Of a stretch of 64,000 bases of DNA, positions 12,617 to 25,105 are shown in pieces. The stretch covers positions 19,840,001 through 19,904,000 of the forward strand of contig NW_027480423.1 of assembly GCF_051401765.1 (NCBI RefSeq), in the 5' to 3' direction. The notes beneath the pieces are model-generated. The model was not told where the DNA came from. It worked only from the letters and a program-made list of their open reading frames with translations, and did not search any database. The translations under genes and the position numbers were made by a program. This DNA comes from Calliopsis andreniformis (taxonomy: Eukaryota; Arthropoda; Insecta; Hymenoptera; Andrenidae). Numbering within the stretch: position 1 is the first letter of the stretch; the number at the start of each line of letters is the position of its first letter.

Positions 12617-13957
12617 GAAGCATAAAATACGATATAAATACAACAGCTTTTCCATCGTATAAAACAAATAATTGCAACCACTGTGAAAGTTATGGTCATT
12701 TCTACGTTCCGGGCAACCTAGGCTTCACTGTATGGCGTTCCTCCACCACATCGGATAGCTACGGCCTCAGAAGTCAACGCCTGAAGTATAAAATACAATA
12801 AAAATACAACAGTCTTTCCATCCTATAACAGGAATAATTGCAACCCGTGTGAAAGTGATGGTCATTTCTACGTTCCAGGCAACCTAGGCTTCACTCTAGG
12901 GCGTTGCTCCACCAGATCAAACAGTTAGGGCCTTAGAGGTCAACGCCCGAAGCATTAAATACAAAATAAATAGAACAGTTTTTCCATCGTATAGCAGGAA
13001 TAATTTGCAACCAGTGTGATAGTAGTGGTCATTTCTACGTTCCGGGAAACCTAGGTTTCACTCCAGGGCGTTGCACCACCAGATCGAATAGTTACGGCCT
13101 AAGAAGTCAACGCCAGTAGCACAAAATACGATACAGATGCAACAGTTTTTCCATCGTATAAAACGAATAACTGCAACCAGTGTGAAAGTTATGGTCATTT
13201 CTACATTCCGAGCAACCTAGGCTTCACTCTAGGGCGTTTCTCCACCAGACCGAATAGTTAGGTTCTTAGAAGTCAACGCCCGAAGCATAAAATACGATAT
13301 AAATACAACAGTTTTTCCACCATATAAAACGAATAATTGCAACCAGTATGAAAGTTATGGTCGTTTCTACGTTCCGGGCAACCTAGGCTTCACCATAGGC
13401 CGTTGTTCCTCCAGATCGAATAGTTAGGGCCTAAGATGTCAACGCCCGAAGCATAAAATACGATGTAAACACAACAGCTTTTCCATCGTATAAGACGAAA
13501 GCTGGCATCCAGTGTGAAAGTTATGGTCATTACTACGTTCCGGGCAACCTCAGCTTCACTCTAGGGCGTTGCTCCACTAGATCGAACAGCTAGGGCCATA
13601 GAAGCCAACGCCAGAAGAATAAAATACAATATAAATACAACAGTTTTTCCATCGTATAAAAGAATGATTGCAACCAGGATGAAACTTATGCTCATTTCTA
13701 CTTTCCGAGCAACCTAGGCTTCACTCTAGGGCGTGGCTCCAACAGATTGAATAGTTAGGGCCTTAGAAGTCAATGCCAGAAGCATAAAATACAATATAAA
13801 TACAACAGCATTTCCATCGTATAAAACGAATAATTGCAACCAGTATGAAATTTATGGTCATTTCTACTTTCCGAGAAACCTAGGCTTCACTCTAGGGCGT
13901 TGCTCCACTAGATCGAATAGTTAGGGCCTAAGAAGTCAACGCCAGAAGCATAAAATG
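12617..13957 (+). repeat. Duplicated block II, copy 2
   Basis: Copy of 4985-6325. It carries the same rare variants, including the extra T near 13009 and the one-base-short AAAAGAATGATTGC near 13660. Point differences are few, for example GCTGGCATCC here against GATAGCATCC in copy 1. Confidence 0.82.
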
Positions 13958-16564
13958 CAATATAAATATAACAGTTTTTCCATCGTATAAAACGAATAAT
14001 AGCAACCAGTGTGAAAGTTATGGTCATTTCTACGTTCCGGGCAACCTAGGTTTCACTCTAGGGCGTTGCTCCACCAAATCAAACAGTTAGGGCCTTAGAA
14101 GCCAACGCCCGAGGCGTTAAATACAAAATAAATAGAACAGTTTTTCCATAGTATAAAACGAATAATTGCTACCAGTGTAAAAATTATGGTTATTTCTACG
14201 TTCCGGGCAACCTAGGCTTCACCCTAGGGCGTTGCTCCAACAGATTGAATAGTTAGGGCCTTAGAAGTCAATGCCCGAACCATAAAATGCAAAAAAAATA
14301 CAACAGTGTTTCCATCATATAACAGGATTAATTGCAACCAGTTTGAAAGGGATGGTCATTTCTACATTACGGGCAACCTAGGCTTCGCTCTAGGGCGTTG
14401 CTCCACTAGATCGAATTGTTAGTACCTTAGAAGTCAACGCCAGAAGCATAAAATACAATATAAATACAACAGTTTTTCCATCGTATAAAACGAATAATTG
14501 CAACCAGTATGAAACTTATGGACATTTCTACTTTCCGAGCAACCTAGGCTTCACCTTAGGGCGTTGCTCCAACAGATTGAATAGTTAGGGTCCTTAGAAG
14601 TCAACGCCCGAACCATTAAATGCAAAAAAAATACAACAGTGTTTCCATCATGTAACAGGATTAATTGCAACCAGTTTGAAAGTGATGGCCAATTCTACGT
14701 TCCGGGCAACCTAGGCTTCACTCTAGGGCGTTGTTCCACCAGATCGAATAGTAAGGGCCTAAGAAGTCAACGCCAGAAGCATAAAACACAATATAAATAT
14801 AACAGTTTTTCCATCGTATAAAACGAATAAGAGCAACCAGTGTGAAAGTTATGGTCATTTCTACGTTCCGGGCAACCTAGGTTTCACTCTAGGGCGTTGC
14901 TCCAGCAGATCAAACAGTCAGGGCCTAAGAAGCCAACGCCCGAAGCATTAATTACAAAATAAATAGAACAGTTTTTCCACAGTATAAAACGAATAATTGC
15001 TACCAGTGTAAAAGTTATGGTTATTTCTACGTTCCGGGCAACCGAGGCTTCACCCTAGGCCGTTGTTCCACCAGATTGAATAGTTAGAGCCTTAGAAGTC
15101 AATGCCCGAAGCATAAAATGCAATAAAAATACAACAGTTTTTCCATCATATAACAGGAATAATTGCAACCAGTTTGAAAGTGATGGTCATTTCTACGTTC
15201 CGGGCAACATAGGCTTCACTCTAGGGCGTTGCTCCACTAGATCGAATAGTTAGTACCTTAGAAGTCAACGCCAGATGTATAAAATACAATATAAATACAA
15301 CAGTTTTTCCATCGTATAAAACGAATAATTGCAACCAGTATGAAACTTATGGTCATTTCTACTTACCGAGCAACCTGGGCTTCACCCTAGGGCGTTGCTC
15401 CAACGGATTGAATAGTTAGGGCCTTAGAAGTCAACGCCCGAACCATAAAATGCAAAAAAAATACAGCATTGTTTCCATCATATAACAGGTATAATTGCAA
15501 CCAGTTTGAAATTGATGGCCAATTCTACGTTCCGGGCAACCTAGGCATCACTCTATTGCGTTGCTCCACCAGATCGAATAGTTAGTGCCTTAGAAGTCAA
15601 CGCCAGAAGCATAAAATACAATATAAATACAACAGTTTTTCCATCGTATAATACGAATAAATGCAACCAGTATGAAATTTATGGTCATTTCTACTTTCCG
15701 AGCAACCTAGGCTTCACCCTAGGGCGTTGCTCCAACGGATTGAATAGTTAGGGCCTTAGAAGTCAACGCCCGAACGTTAAAATGCAAAAAAAATACAACA
15801 GTGTTTCCATCATATATCAGGAATAATTGCAACCACTTTGAATGTGATGGCCAATTCTACGTTCCGGGCAACCTAGGCTTCACTCTAGGGCGTTGCTCCA
15901 CTAGATCGAATAGTTAGTACCTTAGAAGTCAACGCCAGATGTATAAAATACAAAATAGATACAACAGTTTTTCCATCGTATAAAGCGAATAATTGCAACC
16001 AGTGTGAAAGTTATGGTCAGTTCTACATTGCAAGCAACCTAGGATTCACTCTAGGGCGTTGCTGCACCAGATCGAATAGTTAGGTCCTTAGAAGTAAACG
16101 CCAGAAGCATATAATACGATATAAATACAACAGCGTTTGCATCGTATGAAACGAATAATTGCAACCAGTGTGAAAGTTATGGTCACTTCTACATTCCGAG
16201 CAACCTAGGATTCACTCTAGGGCGTTGCTCCACGAGATCGAATAATTAGTGCCTTAGAAGTCAACGCCAGAAGCATAAAATACAATATAAATACAACAGT
16301 TTTTCCATCGTATAAAGCGAATAATTGCAACCAGTATGATGCTTATGGACATTTCTACTTTCCGAGCAACCTAGGCTTCACCCTAGGGCGTTGCTAGAAC
16401 AGATTGAATAGTTAGGGCCTTAGAAGTCAGCGCCCGAACCATAAACTGCAAAAAAAATGCAACAGTGTTTCCATCATATAACAGGAATAATTGCAACCAG
16501 TTTGAAAGTGATGGCCAATTCTACGTTCCGGACAACCTAGGCTTCGCTCTAGGGCGTTGCTCCA

Positions 16565-16590
16565 CCAGATCGAATAGGTGCCTTAGAGGT
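16565..16590 (+). other. Three-base deletion in a monomer
   Basis: GATCGAATAGGTGCCTTAG replaces the usual form with GTTAGTGCC. It is the largest sub-monomer length change seen in the array and is found at this position only. Confidence 0.8.
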
Positions 16591-17923
16591 CAACGCCAGA
16601 AGCATAAAATACGATATAAATACAACAGTTTTTCCATCGTATAAAACGAATAATTGCAACCAGTATGAAACTTATGGTCATTTCTACTTTCCGAGCAAGC
16701 TAGGCTTCACCCTAGGGAGTTGCTCCAACAGATTGAATAGTTAGGGCCTTAGAAGTCAACGCCCGAACCATAAAATGCAAAAAAAATGCAACAGTGTTTC
16801 CATCATATAACAGGAATAATTGCAACCAGTTTGAAAGTGATGGCCAATTCAACGTTCCGGGCAACCTAGCCTTCACTCTAGGGCGTTGCTCTACTAGATC
16901 GAATAGTTAGTGCCTTAGAAGTCAACGCCAGAAGCATAAAATACAATATAAATACAACAGCTTTTCCATCGTATAAAACGAATAATTGAAACCAGTGTGA
17001 AAGTTATGGTCAGTTCTACATTCCGAGCAACCTAGGAATCACTCTAGGGCGTTGCTCCACCAGATCGAATAGTTAGGTCCTTAGAAGTAAACGCCAGAAG
17101 CATAAAATACGATATAAATACAACAGCTTTTCTATCGTATAAAAGGTATAATTGCAAGCAGTGTGAAAGTAATGGTCATTTCTACGTTCCGGGCAAGCTA
17201 GGCTTCACCCTAGGCCCTTGTTCCACCAGATCGAATAGTTAGGGCCTAAGAAGTGAACGCCAGAAGCATAAAATGCAATAAAAATACAACAGTTTTTCCA
17301 TCGTATAACAGGATTAATTGCAACCAGTTTGAAAGTGATGGTCATTCCTCCTTTCCGGGCAACCTAGGCTTCACTCTAGGGTGTTGCTCCAACAGATCGA
17401 ATAGCTAGAGCCTTAGAAGTCAACGCCAGAAGCATAAAATAAAATATAAATACAACAGTTTTTCCATCGTATAAAACGAATAATTGCAGCCAGTATGAAA
17501 CTGATGGTCATTTCTACTTTCCGAGCAACCTAGGCTTCACCCTAGGGCGTTGCTCCAACAGATTGAATAGTTAGGGCTTTAGAAGTCAACGCCCGAGGCA
17601 TAAAATGCAATAAAAATACAACAGTGTTTCCATAGTGTATAACGAATAATTGCAACCAGTTTGAACGTGATGGCCAATTCTACGTTCCGGGCAACCTAGG
17701 TTTCAATCCAGGGTATTGCTCCACCAGATCGAATAGATAGTGCCTTAGAAGTCAAGGCTAGAAGCATAAAATACAATATAAGTACAACAGTTTTTCCATC
17801 GTATAAAACGAATAATCGCAACCAGTATGAAACTTATGGTCATTTCTACTTTCCGAGCAACCTAGGCTTCACCCCAGGGGCCTTGCTCCAACAGATTGAA
17901 TAGTTAGGGCCTTAGAAGTCAAC

Positions 17924-18255
17924 GCCCGAACCATAAAATGCAAAAAAAATACAACAGTGTTCCCATCATATATCAGGAATAATTGCAACCAGTTTGAAAG
18001 TGATGGCCAATTCTACGTTCCGGGCAACCTAGGTTTCAATCCAGGGTGTTGCTCCACCAGACCGAATAGCTACGGCCTAAGAAGTCAACGCCAGAAGCAT
18101 AAAACACGATATAAATACAACAGCTTTTCCATCGTATAAAACGAATAATTGCAACCAGTATGAAACTTATGGTCATTTCTACTTTCCGAGCAACCTAGGC
18201 TTGACCCTAGGGCGGTGCTCCAACAGATTGAATAGTTAGGGCCTTAGAAGTCAAC
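17924..18255 (+). repeat. Representative X-Y dimer unit
   Basis: Y occupies 17924-18089 and X occupies 18090-18255, each exactly 166 bp. The next Y begins at 18256. Y shows GCCCGAACC, A8 and the ATATCAGG/ATAACAGG box; X shows GCCAGAAGC, GTATAAAACG, GAAACTTATGG and CTTTCCGAGC. Confidence 0.85.
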
Positions 18256-20246
18256 GCCCGAACCATAAAATGCAAAAAAAATACAACAGTGTTTCCATCA
18301 TATAACAGGAATAATTGCAACCAGTTTGAAAGTGATGGCCAATTCTACGTTCCGGGCAACCTAGGTTTCACACCAGGGCGTTGCTCCGCCAGACGGAATA
18401 GTTACGGCCGTAGAAGTCAACGCCAGAGGCATAAAATACAATATAAATACAACAGCGTTTCCATCGTATAAAACGAATAATATCAACCAGTGTAAAAGTT
18501 ATGGTCATTTCCACATTCCGAGCATCCTAGGCTTCACTCCAGGGCGTTGCTCCACCAGATCGAATAGTTAGGTCCTTAGAAGTAAACGCCAGAAGCATAA
18601 AATACGATATAAATACAACAGCTTTTCCATCGTATAAAAGGATTAATTGCAACCAGTTTGAACGTGATAGTCATTTCTCCTTTCCGGGCAACCTAGGCTT
18701 CACTCTAGGCCGTTGCTCCACTAGATCGAACAGCTAGGGCCTTAGAAGTCAACGCCAGAAGCATAACATACAATATAAATACAACAGTTTTTCCATCGTA
18801 TAAAACGAATAATTGCAACCAGTATGAAACTTATGGTCATTTCTACCTTCCGAGCAACCTAGGCTTCACCCTAGGGCGTTGCACTAACAGATTGAATAGT
18901 TAGGGCCTTAGAAGTCAACGCCCGAAGCATGAAATGCAATAAAAATACAACAGTCTTTCCATAATATAACAGGAATAATTGCAACCAGTTTGATAGTGAT
19001 GGACAATTCTACGTTCCGGGCAACCTAGGCTTCACTCTAGGGCGTTGCTCCAACAGATCGAATAGTTAGTGCCTTAGAAGTCAACGCCAGAAGCATAAAA
19101 TACAATATAAATACAAAAGCTTTTCCTTCGTGTAAAACGAATAATTGCAACCAGTATGAAACTTATTGTCATTTCAACTTCCCGAGCAACCTAGGCTTCA
19201 CCCTAGGGCGTTGGTCCAACAGATTGAATAGTTAGGGCCTTAGAAGTCTACGCCCGAATCATAAAATGCAAAAAAAATACAACAGTGTGTCCATAATATA
19301 ACAGGAATAATTGCTACCAGTGTGAAAGTTATGGTCATTTATACGTTCCGCGCAACCTGGGCTTCACTCTAGGGCGTTGCTCCACCAGATCGAATAGTTA
19401 GTGCCTTAGAAGTCAACGCCAGAAGCATAAAATACAATATAAATACAACAGTTTTCGTTCGTATAAAACGAGTAATTGCAACCAGTATGAAGCTTATGGT
19501 CATTTCTACTTTCCGAGCAACCTAGGCTTCACCCTAGGGCGGTGCTCCAACAGATTGAATAGTTAGGGCCTTAGAAGTTAATGACCGAAGCATAAAATGC
19601 AATAAAAATACAACAGTTTTTCCATCATATAACAGGAATATTTGCAACCAGCTTGAAAGTGATGGTAATTGCTACGTTCCGGGCAACTTAGGCTTCACTC
19701 TAGGGCGTTGCTCCACCAGATCGAATAGTTAGTGCCTTAGAAGTCAACGCCAGAAGCATGAAATACAATATAAATACAACAGTTTTTCCATCGTATAAAA
19801 CGAATAATTGCAACCAGTATGAAAGTTAACGTCATTTCTACTTTCCGGGCAACCTAGGCTTCACTGTATGGCGTTCTTCCACTACATCGAATAGCAACGG
19901 CCTCAGAAGTCAACGCCTGAAGCGTAAAATACAATAAAAATACAACAGTCTTTCCGTCCTATAACAGGAATAATTGCAACCCGTGTGAAAGTGATGGTCA
20001 TTTGTACGTTCCAGGCAACCAAGGCTTCACTCTAGGGCGTTGTTGCACCAGATCGAATTGTTAGGGCCTAAGAAGTCAACGCCAGAAGCATAAGATACAA
20101 TATAAATATAACAGTTTTTCCATCGTATAGAACGAATAATTGCAACCAGTATGAAAGTTATGGTCATTTCTACGTTCCGGGCAACCCATGCTTCACTCTA
20201 TGGCGTTCTTCCACCACATCGAATAGCTATGGCCTCAGAAGTCAAC

Positions 20247-21242
20247 GCCTGAAGCATAAAATACAATAAAAATTCAACCGTCTTTCCATCCTATAACAGG
20301 AATAATTGCAACCAGTTTGAAAGTGATGGTCATTTCTACGTTCCGGGCAACCTAGGCTTCACTCTAGGGCGTTGCTCCACCAGATCGAATAGTTAGTGCC
20401 TTAGAAGTCAACGCCAGATGCATAAAATACAATATAAACACAACAGTTTTTCCATCGTATAAAACGAATAATTGCTACCAGTATGGAAGTGATGGTCATT
20501 TCTACGTTCCGGGCAACCTAGGCCTCACTCTAGGGCGTTGTTCCACCAGATTGAATAGCTGGGCCTAAGAAATCAACGCCAGAAGCATAAAATTCAATAT
20601 AAATATAACAGTTTTTCCATCGTATAAAACGAATAATTTCAACCAGCGTGAATGCTTATGGTCATTTCTACATTCCGAGCAACCTAGGCTTCACTCTAGG
20701 GCGTTGATCCACCAGATAGAATAGTTAGAGCCTTAGAAGTCAGCGCCAGAAGCATAAAATTCAATAAATATGCAACAGTTTTTCCATCGTATAGCAGGAA
20801 TAACTGCAAACAGTGTGAAAGTACTGGTCATTTCTACGTTCCGGGTAACCTAGGCTTCACCCTAGGGCGTTGTTCCACCAGATCGAACAGTTAGGGCCTA
20901 AGAAGGCATCGCCAGAAGCATTAAATACAATATAAATTTAACACTTTTTCCATCGTATAAAACGAATAATAGCAACCAGTGTGAAAGTTATGGTCATTTC
21001 TACGTTCCGGGCAACCTAGGCTTCACCCCAGGTCGTTGTTCCACCAGAACGAATAGTTAGGCCCTAAGATGTGAACGCCAGCTGCATAAAATACAATATA
21101 AATACAACAGTTCTTCCATCATATAAAACGAATAATTGCTACCAGTATGAAAGTTATAGTCATTTCTACGTTCCGGGCAACCTAGGCTTCAGTCTATGGC
21201 GTTTTTCCACCACATCGAATAGCTACGGCCTCAGAAGTCAAC
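20247..21242 (+). repeat. Complete 996-bp Q-T-S-R-U-P unit
   Basis: Q starts at 20247 and the next Q at 21243, exactly 6 x 166 bp, although S and R contain compensating one-base changes (GAATAGCTGGGCC loses one, GAATGCTTATGG gains one). P starts at 21077. The same order and the same two compensating changes occur at 30041-31036. Confidence 0.83.
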
Positions 21243-22574
21243 GCCTGAAGCATAAAATACAATAAAAATACAACAGTCTTTCCATCCTATAACAGGAATA
21301 ATTGCAACCCGTGTGAAAGTCATGGTCATTTCTACGTTCCGGATAACCTAGGCTTCACTCTAGGGCGCTGTTCCACCAGATCGAACAGTTAGGGCCTAAG
21401 AAGGCAACGCCAGAAGCATAAAATACAATATAAATACAACTGTTTTTCCATCTTATAAAACGAATAATTGCAACCAGTATGAAAGTTAACGTCATTCCTA
21501 CTTTCCGGGCAACCTAGGATTCACCCTAGGGCGTTGCTCTAACAGATTGAATAGTGAGGACCTTATAAGTCAATGCCCGAAGTATAAAATGCAATAAAAA
21601 TACAACAGTTTTTCCATCATATAACAGGAATAATTGCAACCCGTGTGAAAGTGATGGTCATTTCTACGTTCCGGGCAACCTAGGCTTCACCCCAGGTCGT
21701 TGTTCCACCAGAACGAATAGTTAGGCCCTAAGATGTGAACGCCAGCTGCATAAAATACAATATAAATACAACAGCTATTCCATCATATAAAACGAATAAT
21801 TGCAACCAGTATGAAAGTTATGGTCATTTCTACGTTCGCGGCTACCCAGGCTTTACTCTATGGCGTTCTTCCACCACATCGAATAGCTACAGCCTCAGAA
21901 GTCAACGCCTGAAGCATAAAATACAATAAAAATACAACAGTCTTTCCATCCTATAACAGGAATAATTGCAACAAGTTTGAAAGTGATGGTCGTTTCTACG
22001 TTCCGGGCAGCCTAGGCTTCACTCTATGGCGTTGCTCCACCAGATCGAATAGTTAGTGCATTAGAAGTCAACGCCAGAAGCATAAAATACAATATAACCA
22101 CAACAGTTTTTCCATCGTATAAGACAAATAATTATTACCAGTATGGAAGTGATGGTCATTTCTACGTTCCGGGCAACCTAGGCCTCACTCTAGGGCGTTG
22201 TTCCACCAGATTGAATAGTTAGGGCCTAAGAAATCAACGCCAGAAGCATAAAATACAATATAAATATAACAGTTTTTCCATCGTATAAAACGAATAATTT
22301 CAACCAGTATGAAAGTTATGGTCATTTCTACGTTCCGGGCAACCCAGGCTTCACTCTATGGCGTTCTTCCACCACATCGAATAGCTACGGGCTCAGAAGT
22401 CAACTCCTGAAGCATAAACTACAACGAAAATACAACAGTCTTTCCATCCTATAACAGGAATAATTGCAACCAGTTTGAAAGTGATGGTCATTTCTACGTT
22501 CCGGGCAACCTAGGCTTCACTCTAGGGCGTTGCTCCACCAGATCGAATAGTTAGTGCCTTAGAAGTCAACGCCC
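21106..22574 (+). repeat. Duplicated block IV, copy 1
   Basis: The sequence matches 25090-26558 at a constant offset of 3984 (24 x 166). Shared rare variants include CAACTGTTTTTCCATC near 21440, ATAGTGAGGACC near 21550, TTCGCGGCTACCC near 21836, ATAACCACAAC near 22095 and ATTATTACCAG near 22131. The right edge is where this copy turns to GCCCGAACC (Y) and the other to GCCAGATGC (T). The exact left edge is uncertain by about 20 bp. Confidence 0.85.
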
Positions 22575-24491
22575 GAACCATAAAATGCAAAAAAAATACA
22601 ACAGTGTTTCCCTCATATAACAGGAGTAATTGCTACCAGTTTGAAAGTGATGGTCAATTCTACGTTCCGGGCAACCTAGGCTTCTCTCTAGTGTGTTGCT
22701 CCACCAGATCGAATAGATAGTGCCTTAGAAGTCAACGCTAGAAGCATAAAATACAATATAAATACAACAGTTTTTCCATCGTATAAAACGAATAATTGCA
22801 ACCAGTATGAAACTTATGGTCATTTCTACTTTCCGAGCAACCTAGGCTTCACCCTAGGGCATTGCTCCAACAGATTGAATAGTTAGGGCCTTAGAAGTCA
22901 ACGCCCGAACCATAAAAAGCAAAAAAAATACAACAGTGTTCCCATCATATATCAGGAATAATTGCAACCAGTTTGAAAGTGATGGCCAATTCTACGTTCC
23001 GGGCAACCTAGGCTTCACTCTAGGGCGTTGCTCCACCAGACCGAATAGCGACGGCCTAAGGAATCAACGCCAGAAGCATAAAACACGATATAAATACAAC
23101 AGTTTTTCCATCGTATAAAACGAATAATTGCAACCAGTATGAAACTTATGGTCATTTCTACTTTCCGAGTAACCTAGGCTTCACCCTAGGGCGTTGCTCC
23201 AACAGATTGAATAGTTAGGGCCTTAGAAGTCTACGCCCGAATCATAAAATGCAAAAAAAATACAACAGTGTGTCCATAATATAACAGGAATAATTGCTAC
23301 CAGTGTGAAAGTTATGGTCATTTCTACGTTCCGCGCAACCTAGGCTTCACTGTAGGGCGTTGCTCCACCAGATCGAATAGTTAGTGCCTTAGAAGTCAAC
23401 GCCAGAAGCATAAAATACAATATAAATACAACAGTTTTTCCATCGTATGAAACAAATAATTGCAACCAGTATGACGCATATGCTCATTTCTACTTTCCGA
23501 GCAATCTAGGCTTCACCCTAGGGCGTTGCTCCAACGGGTTGAATAGTTAGGGCCTTAGAAGTCAACGCCCGAACCATAAAATGCAAAAAAAGTACAACAG
23601 TGTTTCCATCATATAACAGGAATAATTGCAACCAGTTTGAAAGTGATGGCCAATTCTACGTTACGGGCAACCTAGGTTTCACTCCAGGGCGTTGGTCCAC
23701 CAGACCGAATAGTTACGGCCTAAGAAGTCAACGCCAGAAGCATAAAATACGATATAAATACAACAGCTTTTCCATCGTATAAAACGAATAATTGCAACCA
23801 GTGTGAAAGTAATGGTCATTTCTACGTTCCGGGCAACCTAGGCTTCTCTCTAGGGCGTTGCTATACCAGATCGAATAGATAGTGCCTTAGAAGTCAACGC
23901 CAGAAGCATAAAATACAATATAAATACAACAGTTTTTCCATCGTATAAAATGAATAATTGCAAGCAGCATGAAACTTATGGTCATTTCTACTTTCCGAGC
24001 AACCTAGGCTTCACCCTAGGGCGTTGCTCCAACAGATTGAATAGTTAGGGCCTTAGAAGTCTAAGCCCAAACCATAAAATGCAAAAAAAATACAACAGTG
24101 TTTCAATCATATAACAGGAATAATTGCGACCAGTTTGAAAGTGATGGCCAATTCTACGTTCCGGGCAACCTAGGCTTCACTCTAGGGCGTTGCTCCACCA
24201 GATCGAATAGTTAGCGCCTTAGAAGTCAACGCCAGAAGCATAAAATACAATATAAATACAACAGTTTTTCCATCGTATGAAACAAATAATTGCAACCAGT
24301 ATGAAACTTATGGTCATTTCTACTTTCCGAGCAACCTAGGCTTCACCCTAGGGCGTTGCTCCAACGGATTGAATACTTAGGGCCTTAGAAGTCAACGCCC
24401 GAACCATAAAATGCAAAAAAAATACAACAGTGTTTCCCTCATATAACAGGAGTAATTGCAACCAGTTTGAAAGTGATGGTCAATTCTACGT
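22560..24491 (+). repeat. Duplicated block V, copy 1 (about 1.9 kb)
   Basis: The sequence is nearly identical to 27208-29139 at an offset of 4648 (28 x 166). One point difference seen is GATCGAATAG near 24204 against GATCGATTAG near 28852. The copies separate inside GGTCAATTCTACGTT near 24491. Confidence 0.87.
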
Positions 24492-25105
24492 TCCGGGCAA
24501 CCTAGGCTTCTCTCTAGTGTGTTGCTCCACCAGATCGAATAGATAGTGCCTTAGAAGTCAACGCTAGAAGCATAAAATACAATATAAATACAACAGTTTT
24601 TCCATCGTATAAAACGAATAATTGCAACCAGTATGAAACTTATGGTCATTTCTACTTTCCGAGCAACCTAGGCTTCACCCTAGGGCATTGCTCCAACAGA
24701 TTGAATAGTTAGGGCCTTAGTAGTCAACGCCCGAACCATAAAATGCAAAAAAAGTACAACAGTGTTTCCATCATATAACAGGAATAATTGCAACCAGTTT
24801 GAAAGTGATGGCCAATTCTACGTTACGGGCAACCTAGGTTTCACTCCAGGGCGTTGGTCCACCAGACCGAATAGTTACGGCCTAAGAAGTCAACGCCAGA
24901 AGTATAAAATACGATATAAATACAACAGCTTTTCCATCGTATAAAACGAATAATTGCAACCAGTGTGAAAGTAATGGTCATTTCTACGTTCCGGGCAACC
25001 TAGGCTTCTCTCTAGGGCGTTGCTATACCAGATCGAATAGATAGTGCCTTAGAAGTCAACGCCAGAAGCATAAAATACAATATAAATACAACAGTTTTTC
25101 CATCG
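22575..25105 (+). repeat. Domain B2: dimeric X-Y block
   Basis: Y monomers with A8 or A7G runs alternate with X monomers. A subvariant chain is readable: Y with TTTCCCTCATATAACAGGAG, X with AGGGCATTGC, Y with GTTCCCATCATATATCAGG, X, Y with GTGTGTCCATAATATAACAGG, and Y with ACGTTACGGGC followed by TTGGTCCACCAGACC. This ordered chain is longer than the dimer and is copied at 27208-29139 and, in shortened forms, at 34.8-37.0 and 45.2-46.6 kb. Confidence 0.83.

Larger units (their letters stand above)
1..14272 (+). repeat. Domain A: heterogeneous monomers without a short higher-order repeat
   Basis: About 86 monomers of mixed type. Variants such as GTATAAAACG, CCTATAACAGG and GTATAGCAGG boxes, TATGGCGTTC versus AGGGCGTTG, and ATTTCGAGC versus GTTCCGGGC appear in no simple alternating order. 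Most of the few length changes of the window lie here: a base is lost at about 1208, 4658, 6022, 8678 and 10508, a base is gained at about 2958, 5370, 7610 and 13009, and two are lost at about 12311. The domain holds several large duplications, listed separately. Segments not covered by those entries (roughly 1877-3830, 6849-7636, 9347-10170, 11330-12616 and 13958-14272) are ordinary monomers; I see nothing else in them. Confidence 0.85.
14273..19840 (+). repeat. Domain B1: dimeric X-Y higher-order repeat, 332 bp
   Basis: Two monomer classes largely alternate. Class X reads GTATAAAACG, CCAGTATGAAACTTATGG, CTTTCCGAGCAACC, TTCACCCTAGGG and CTCCAACAGATTG. Class Y begins GCCCGAACC, carries an A8 run (GCAAAAAAAATAC), then GTGTTTCCATCATATAACAGG, TTTGAAAGTGATGGCCAATTC and CTCCACCAGATCG. 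Y starts recur in steps of 332 or multiples (14273, 14605, 17924, 18256). Alternation is imperfect: about 15930-16250, 16960-17400 and 18470-18700 contain other monomers with ATTCCGAGC and AAGTAAACGCC. One three-base loss, GAATAGGTGCC for GAATAGTTAGTGCC, lies near 16576. Confidence 0.85.
19841..22574 (+). repeat. Domain C1: six-monomer higher-order repeat family
   Basis: Six monomer classes follow one another. Q: GCCTGAAGC, CAATAAAAATAC, CATCCTATAACAGG. T: GCCAGATGC, ATAAACACAAC, CAGTATGGAAGTGATGG, GGCCTCACTC. S: AATTCAATATAAAT, AATAATTTCAACC, ATTCCGAGC, GTTGATCC. R: AATTCAATAAATATGC, GTATAGCAGGAATAACTGC, AAGTACTGG. U: AATAATAGCAACC and CCCCAGGTCGTTG. P: GCCAGCTGC, GTTCTTCCATCATAT, TATGGCGTT. 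After the complete unit at 20247-21242 the order loosens into further Q, U-like, P, Q, T-like and S/P-hybrid monomers up to the return of Y-type sequence at about 22575. Confidence 0.83.
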
